Origin: Syntrophobacterales bacterium
Lineage (GTDB): Bacteria > Desulfobacterota > Syntrophorhabdia > Syntrophorhabdales > WCHB1-27
DNA: 25,520 nucleotides
Assembly (NCBI GenBank): GCA_017881765.1
Contig: JADGQN010000012.1
Span: forward strand, 1 to 25,520
Direction: 5' to 3'
Shown: one piece after another, positions 21,362 to 25,520 of the stretch
Layout of the letters: each line of letters begins with the position of its first letter
Numbering within the stretch: position 1 is the first letter of the stretch
Made by a program: the position numbers and the translations under genes
Notes under the pieces: model-generated
The model's input: the letters and a program-made list of their open reading frames with translations, nothing else
Database searches by the model: none
What the model was told of the DNA's origin: nothing

Positions 21362-23785
21362 ATGGACTATAAACTCGTAGGAAAAGACTTTACACCGCCG
21401 GACGTGGTCGCCAAGGTGACGGGGCGCGCTAAATATACTGAGGATTTCCGGGCAGAAGGCATGCTCTTCCTCAAGTTATTCTTGAGCCCTTTACCCCACG
21501 CCCGTGTAACCAGAATCGATGCGAGCGATGCTTTGAAAATGAAGGGGGTTGTGGCTGTGATGACGGCAGACGATCTGCCGAAAATTGACCCACCGGACAA
21601 TACGATGCTGACCAACGAACCGGTATACTTCGGCCAGCCGATCCTGGCGGTAGCAGCGACAGACGAGGACACGGCCACAAACGCCGTTGAGATGATCAAG
21701 GTTGACCTGCAGCCGTTGCCCTTTGTCATGGATCCGCTTGAGAGCCTCTATCCCGGAGGGCCGGATGCACAGAGCAACGGAAACGTCTCGAGCGATACGG
21801 TGAAATTGCAGACAGTCAAGTGGAAGGCGCAGGATTTCGCCGCGGCGCGTGAAGGTCAACTCCCCATGGGAACGGCGTCAGAGGAATGGTCCTATGGAGA
21901 CCTCGAAGCCGGGTTTGCTGCTGCCAAAGTAGTGCTGGACGAGGTTTTCGTCACGGCCAGCTATAGCCATATGTCGCAAGAAACCCGTTCGGCCATGGCT
22001 TACTGGCAAAACGGCAAGTGCTACGTGCATGGCTCCTGCCAGAGCTTGACCAATGCCGTTCCGGGACTCGCCAGATATATAGGCATCGATCCTTCTCAAC
22101 TGGTATTCATAGCGGAGTACTGCGGCGGCGGCTTCGGCTCAAAAGGATCCGCCTATCCTACGATGGCACTCCCCGCCCATATGTCCAAGAAAACCGGCCG
22201 GCCTGTGATGTGGCGTGCCAGCCGTGCCGAGGAGTACTATGTCGGATCAGGCCGTGCAGGCTATCAGGGCCGCGTTAAGATCGGCTTTCGCGCTGACGGG
22301 CGTATCACCGCGCTCGACTTATATATCGTACAGGATTGTGGTGCAACCACCGGTTATACTGATTATCAAGCTGCCGGCGCATGTGTTTCCATTCTGTATC
22401 AGCCTTTAGCCATGCGCTGGCGCGGCATCCCTGTTCTGACCAGCACGCCGTCCAAGGGGGCCCAACGCGGTCCCGGTCAAAACCAGATGGCTCCCGCCAT
22501 AGAACCGATCATCGACAAGGCGGCGAGGCAGCTCGGCCTCGACCGGGTAGCGATACGCAGGATCAACGCCCCTGACTCCAGCGGCAAGGTCTTTGATATG
22601 CGCCAGAAGAAGCTGGAGCCGCTCACCAGCGCTTTTCAGAAGGAAGCATTGGACAAGGGTGCAACACTTTTCAACTGGGAAGAAAAAAAGAAAATGAGCG
22701 GTCAAAGAAAGGGCTCGAAGGTGATCGGCGTCGGCGTCGGTCAGTGCTATCACGGCGGCGGAAGCAGCGGGTTCGACGGTCTCGTACGCATCACACCGGA
22801 CGGCAAGCTTCACATTCATAACGGCGTGGGTAATCTGGGCACTTACTCCTATGCGGGAACTGCCCGGGTTGCAGCGGAAGTTCTCAACTACCGGTGGGAC
22901 CACTGCGTAATCGAATTCGGAAACACCGGCCGGCATCTGCCGTGGAACCTGGGACAGTACGGCAGCCTTACCGCTTATACCGAATCACGAACCAACTTTG
23001 TCGCTGCCACGGATGCAAAAACTAAACTGCTGGAAATCGCTGCCGGACAATTAGGGGGAACGCCGGACGACTATAGCTTAGCCGATGAGCGCGTCGTCAG
23101 TAAATCCGATCCTTCCAATCCATCAAAGAGCCTTACCTATGCGAAAGCTGCAGAGATCGCAATCGGACTGGGAGGAAAGTACTCAGGTAAGGAGCTGCCA
23201 AACGACATTAACCCGATAACGAGGCGTGCCGCCGGCGCATTGGCCGGCACGGGCTTGATCGGCGTCTCCAAGGATAATATCAAGAGGACCGCTTCTGTTC
23301 CCTCTCTGGTTGCCGTGTTCGCCCAAATCGAACTGGACCTGGAGACGGGCAAGCTCAGAATCCTCGATCTTGCAGCAGTCGCCGATTGCGGAACCGTTCT
23401 CCATCCGCAAAGTTTCCACCATCAGATGAACGGCGGCGCTGTGTGGGGCATAGGCATGGCTACGCTGGAACGGTGGGTCTACGATCCTGAAATCGGCCGT
23501 CCTGCCAACCGGAGCTTTCACACGCAAAAACCGCCAGGCTGGATGGATGTTTCGGTCGACATGAAGGTGGACGCTGTACATGCGGCTGATCCGCAAAACC
23601 CGGTGGGTGTCAGAGGCATGGGGGAGCCTATTATGGGCGGCACCGCATCAGCTATCCTGTGCGCCATCTCCGATGCCCTGGGCGGCCACCTCTTCCTTCG
23701 CCACCCTGTTTTGCCTGATATGATCTTGAACGCGGCAGCAGGCAAAGCGCAAGCCCATAAACCCCTTGCGGTCAACACCCAGTGA
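21362..23785 (+). CDS. Molybdopterin-binding catalytic subunit of a xanthine dehydrogenase/aldehyde oxidase-family enzyme
   Basis: The 807-residue catalytic subunit. VVAKVTGRAKYTEDF near the N-terminus opens the aldehyde oxidase a/b hammerhead domain. CGGGFGSKG (254-262) is a molybdopterin-binding loop, and GVRGMGEPIMGG (749-760) carries the catalytic Glu, E755, needed for hydroxylation next to the Mo centre. It has no signal peptide and would travel to the periplasm with the Tat-bearing partner. The enzyme would oxidise aldehydes or N-heterocycles with water; the substrate is not visible. The start codon directly follows the previous stop, with AAGGAGG upstream. The gene order small-large-medium differs from paoABC, where the FAD gene is second. 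Confidence 0.94.
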   Translation: MDYKLVGKDFTPPDVVAKVTGRAKYTEDFRAEGMLFLKLFLSPLPHARVTRIDASDALKMKGVVAVMTADDLPKIDPPDNTMLTNEPVYFGQPILAVAATDEDTATNAVEMIKVDLQPLPFVMDPLESLYPGGPDAQSNGNVSSDTVKLQTVKWKAQDFAAAREGQLPMGTASEEWSYGDLEAGFAAAKVVLDEVFVTASYSHMSQETRSAMAYWQNGKCYVHGSCQSLTNAVPGLARYIGIDPSQLVFIAEYCGGGFGSKGSAYPTMALPAHMSKKTGRPVMWRASRAEEYYVGSGRAGYQGRVKIGFRADGRITALDLYIVQDCGATTGYTDYQAAGACVSILYQPLAMRWRGIPVLTSTPSKGAQRGPGQNQMAPAIEPIIDKAARQLGLDRVAIRRINAPDSSGKVFDMRQKKLEPLTSAFQKEALDKGATLFNWEEKKKMSGQRKGSKVIGVGVGQCYHGGGSSGFDGLVRITPDGKLHIHNGVGNLGTYSYAGTARVAAEVLNYRWDHCVIEFGNTGRHLPWNLGQYGSLTAYTESRTNFVAATDAKTKLLEIAAGQLGGTPDDYSLADERVVSKSDPSNPSKSLTYAKAAEIAIGLGGKYSGKELPNDINPITRRAAGALAGTGLIGVSKDNIKRTASVPSLVAVFAQIELDLETGKLRILDLAAVADCGTVLHPQSFHHQMNGGAVWGIGMATLERWVYDPEIGRPANRSFHTQKPPGWMDVSVDMKVDAVHAADPQNPVGVRGMGEPIMGGTASAILCAISDALGGHLFLRHPVLPDMILNAAAGKAQAHKPLAVNTQ

Positions 23786-23797
23786 TGGAGTGAAGCC

Positions 23798-24787
23798 ATG
23801 ATTACAGATATGATGACGCCTTTTGAGCTTTACCAACCTTCCCGTGTGGATGACGCGCTGGCCCTTCTCAATCGTTACGATAAAGACGCATGGAAGCTGG
23901 CCGGCGGGAACGACAGCTTCGACTGGTTCAAAGACAGGATTAAACGTCCCAGGGCGGTTATTGATCTGAACGGGATCGCGGAGTTGAAGGGCGTCCGCGA
24001 GACCGCAGACGGAATCGAGATCGGCGCCTTGACCACTCTTGCAGAAATCGCGCGAAATCCTCTCGTTCGCCAGAAGTACGGTCTGCTGGCTGATGCAGCC
24101 CGGAAGGTCGGCAGCCCGCAGATCAGAAATTCGGGCACTCTTGGCGGCAACGTTGCCCAGGACACTCGCTGCTGGTATTACCGGGATGGTCTCCCCTGCC
24201 ACCGGGCAGGTGGAAATACCTGCTATGCCTCAAGACCGACGAGCATGAACCGGGAACATGCCATATTCGGGGCCAATCGGTGTATGGCCGTCAACGCCTC
24301 GGACACTGCGCCGGCCCTGGTGGCCCTTGAGGCGAAGATGGTCATACGGAACCCACAGGGTGAGCGCGTGGTGGAGGCAAAGGATTTCTTCATTGGTCCT
24401 TCGGTCGACATTACGCGGATGACCATTCTGACGCCCAAGGACCTCTTGTCCGCAATCCGGATCCCTTCAAAATTTGCCAACGCTCAGTTCTACTTCGAAA
24501 AGGTTTCCGACCGGGAAGCCTTTGATTTCGCCCTTGTGAATGTGGCCTCTGCAACGATCGTCAAAGGCGGCGTCATTGAGCAGTCCTCCATTGCTTGTGG
24601 AGGTGTGGAAAGTGTCCCCCGACATCTTAAGGTGGTCGAGGACGTAGCGAGAGGCGAACGGCAGAACGATGCTACTGCAAAGCTGGTGGGACAGGCTGCT
24701 GTCCGTGGGGCCGCACCCTTGAATTACAATCAGTTCAAGATCGTACTGATGCAGAACCTTGTGGCTCGCGCGATCCGGGGAGCCTGA
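23798..24787 (+). CDS. FAD-binding subunit of the same oxidoreductase, with a predicted [4Fe-4S] site
   Basis: The 329-residue medium subunit. LAGGNDSFDWFK (34-45) and GSPQIRNSGTLGGNVAQD (105-122) are FAD-binding motifs of the CO dehydrogenase/xanthine dehydrogenase flavoprotein family. Right after them lies an insertion with C125 (TRCWYYRD), C134 (LPCHR), C142 (NTCYA) and C162 (NRCMA), followed by ASDTAPALVALEA. Four cysteines in this place are the ligands of an extra [4Fe-4S] cluster in E. coli PaoB and in 4-hydroxybenzoyl-CoA reductase beta subunits; a cluster here is inferred from that. It passes electrons between the [2Fe-2S] subunit and FAD. The ATG has GGAGTGAAG upstream, twelve bases after the molybdenum subunit. 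Confidence 0.93.
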   Translation: MITDMMTPFELYQPSRVDDALALLNRYDKDAWKLAGGNDSFDWFKDRIKRPRAVIDLNGIAELKGVRETADGIEIGALTTLAEIARNPLVRQKYGLLADAARKVGSPQIRNSGTLGGNVAQDTRCWYYRDGLPCHRAGGNTCYASRPTSMNREHAIFGANRCMAVNASDTAPALVALEAKMVIRNPQGERVVEAKDFFIGPSVDITRMTILTPKDLLSAIRIPSKFANAQFYFEKVSDREAFDFALVNVASATIVKGGVIEQSSIACGGVESVPRHLKVVEDVARGERQNDATAKLVGQAAVRGAAPLNYNQFKIVLMQNLVARAIRGA

Positions 24788-24832
24788 AAGGGATCTGCGG
24801 CTAAGAGCCTTTAAACGAGGAGCGGGCAAGCA

Positions 24833-25261
24833 ATGTCAAAGAACAAGGATCAACAGCACGAGTTAACTGAGCGCATCAACACGCTCGAGGAAGCCTATGA
24901 GTTCATGCTCGCCTACGCTGCACAGGGGCGGCAAGGTGATGAGGAATCGGGCACGGGTGACAATATTCGCACCTTCCTTGAACGGGCTGACGCCGCGCTC
25001 GAAGGCTTAGGCCCTCTTTCCCATGCGGTCTTTCAAGGCCTTGGCACGGTGCCAGCAAGTGGCTATCAAGAGTTTATTGAGGTGCTTGGAGAAGACGCGC
25101 AAAAAGCACAGGCCGCTATCCGCATGGTATTATCCCTGCCTTCAATCAGCTCGCAACTGACAGACAACCTGAACTCTTCCATCCATTTGCGCACATTGCT
25201 TACCGACCTGTTCTTGATCGATGAAGTGCTGAAGACGACTTACAAGGTGATTAAAACATAG
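24833..25261 (+). CDS. Small, mostly helical protein of unknown function in the oxidoreductase operon
   Basis: A 142-residue cytoplasmic protein without cysteines, signal peptide or membrane segment. It starts with a polar, coiled-coil-like helix (ELTERINTLEEAYEFMLAYAAQG), has a variable Gly/Asp/Glu-rich linker (about 33-43) and ends in helices with a striking block SSQLTDNLNSSIHLRTLLTDLFLIDEVLK (108-136 by eye). I do not recognise a named family. It begins 45 bases after the FAD subunit with GAGGAG upstream and no terminator between, so co-transcription is likely. The expected maturation factor for such enzymes (PaoD/XdhC type) is not visible in the window, and this protein does not look like one. 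An accessory role for the oxidoreductase is only inferred from position. Confidence 0.7.
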   Translation: MSKNKDQQHELTERINTLEEAYEFMLAYAAQGRQGDEESGTGDNIRTFLERADAALEGLGPLSHAVFQGLGTVPASGYQEFIEVLGEDAQKAQAAIRMVLSLPSISSQLTDNLNSSIHLRTLLTDLFLIDEVLKTTYKVIKT

Positions 25262-25281
25262 TTAAAGCTTCTAAGGAATTG

Positions 25282-25300
25282 CGAGTTTTATGAAAACTCG
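25282..25300. repeat. Perfect hairpin after the oxidoreductase operon
   Basis: CGAGTTTT (25282-25289) pairs with AAAACTCG (25293-25300) around a three-base loop. There is no T run after the stem on either strand, so it may be a processing site or a weak terminator for the operon ending at 25261. Confidence 0.45.
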
Positions 25301-25478
25301 ACCTCAACAATGTGCCTGATGTATTCTTTACCGCGAGACAGTGGGGACATGTATTATCTATCTACATCGCCGGTTAAATCCCAAAATCTATGTTTTTAGA
25401 CATCGGAGCTACAAAAAAACAGAAGGGGGGTAGTCGGTTAGCTCCAGCTGTGCTACAATACAAGGGCAAACTTCTCGC

Positions 25479-25520
25479 ATGATGAAGGAACAGTGGGACC
25501 GGTATTGGTATCAGGACGTG
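25479..25520 (+). CDS. Possible start of a further gene, cut by the window end
   Basis: From ATG 25479 (a second ATG follows) 14 codons remain open to the last base, reading MMKEQWDRYWYQDV. An extended -10 box, TGCTACAAT (25451-25459), would start transcription about 13 bases before it; AAGGG lies a little too far upstream for a normal ribosome site. The part seen is too short to assign a family. Confidence 0.25.
   Translation, partial: MMKEQWDRYWYQDV

Noticed and set aside
1..25520. CRISPR array or complete insertion sequence
   Set aside because: No regularly spaced direct repeats and no transposase gene were seen on either strand.

Overview
The window looks like a piece of chromosome from a Gram-negative, probably anaerobic bacterium of the Desulfobacterota (old Deltaproteobacteria) type. 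That placement is inference. It rests on leuS followed by the outer-membrane LPS-assembly lipoprotein gene lptE, a ruvX-mltG pair, a xerC-hslV-hslU-argBDFG cluster, a thiolase/DUF35 pair of the kind used in anaerobic acyl-CoA metabolism, and a Tat-exported molybdenum hydroxylase. No ribosomal RNA or other strong taxonomic marker is present.

Layout. Positions 1-353 (minus) hold the N-terminal part of a short-chain dehydrogenase with a good sigma70 promoter. Positions 666-3687 (plus) form an operon of ruvX, mltG, a thiolase and a DUF35 zinc-ribbon protein, closed by a strong hairpin. Positions 4058-5024 hold a secreted protein of unknown function, a convergent 58-residue cysteine-containing protein and tRNA-His(GTG). 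Positions 5169-12078 are one very compact operon, xerC-hslV-hslU-argB-argD-argF-argG, whose genes abut or overlap by a few bases; it joins site-specific recombination, the HslUV protease and the late steps of arginine synthesis. After a palindromic repeat and a terminator come leuS and lptE (12323-15513), with members of a dispersed repeat family around lptE.

The right half is accessory in character. Two overlapping, visibly GC-richer NAD-dependent epimerase genes (15905-17777) look acquired. Next come a palindrome, a broken CorA transporter tail and a GH13 alpha-glucan hydrolase on the minus strand, then an AT-rich 620-bp gap with a possible relic of an XRE-type regulator. The window closes with a three-subunit molybdenum hydroxylase resembling periplasmic aldehyde oxidoreductase PaoABC (20669-24787) and a small helical protein of unknown function that appears to belong to the same operon.

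Most of the sequence is ordinary housekeeping and metabolism. The best candidates for something new are the G8 tract between two TGTACA palindromes at the start of the molybdenum hydroxylase operon, the unknown fourth gene of that operon, the 58-residue cysteine protein, and the dispersed repeat family. No CRISPR array, complete insertion sequence or phage module was seen.
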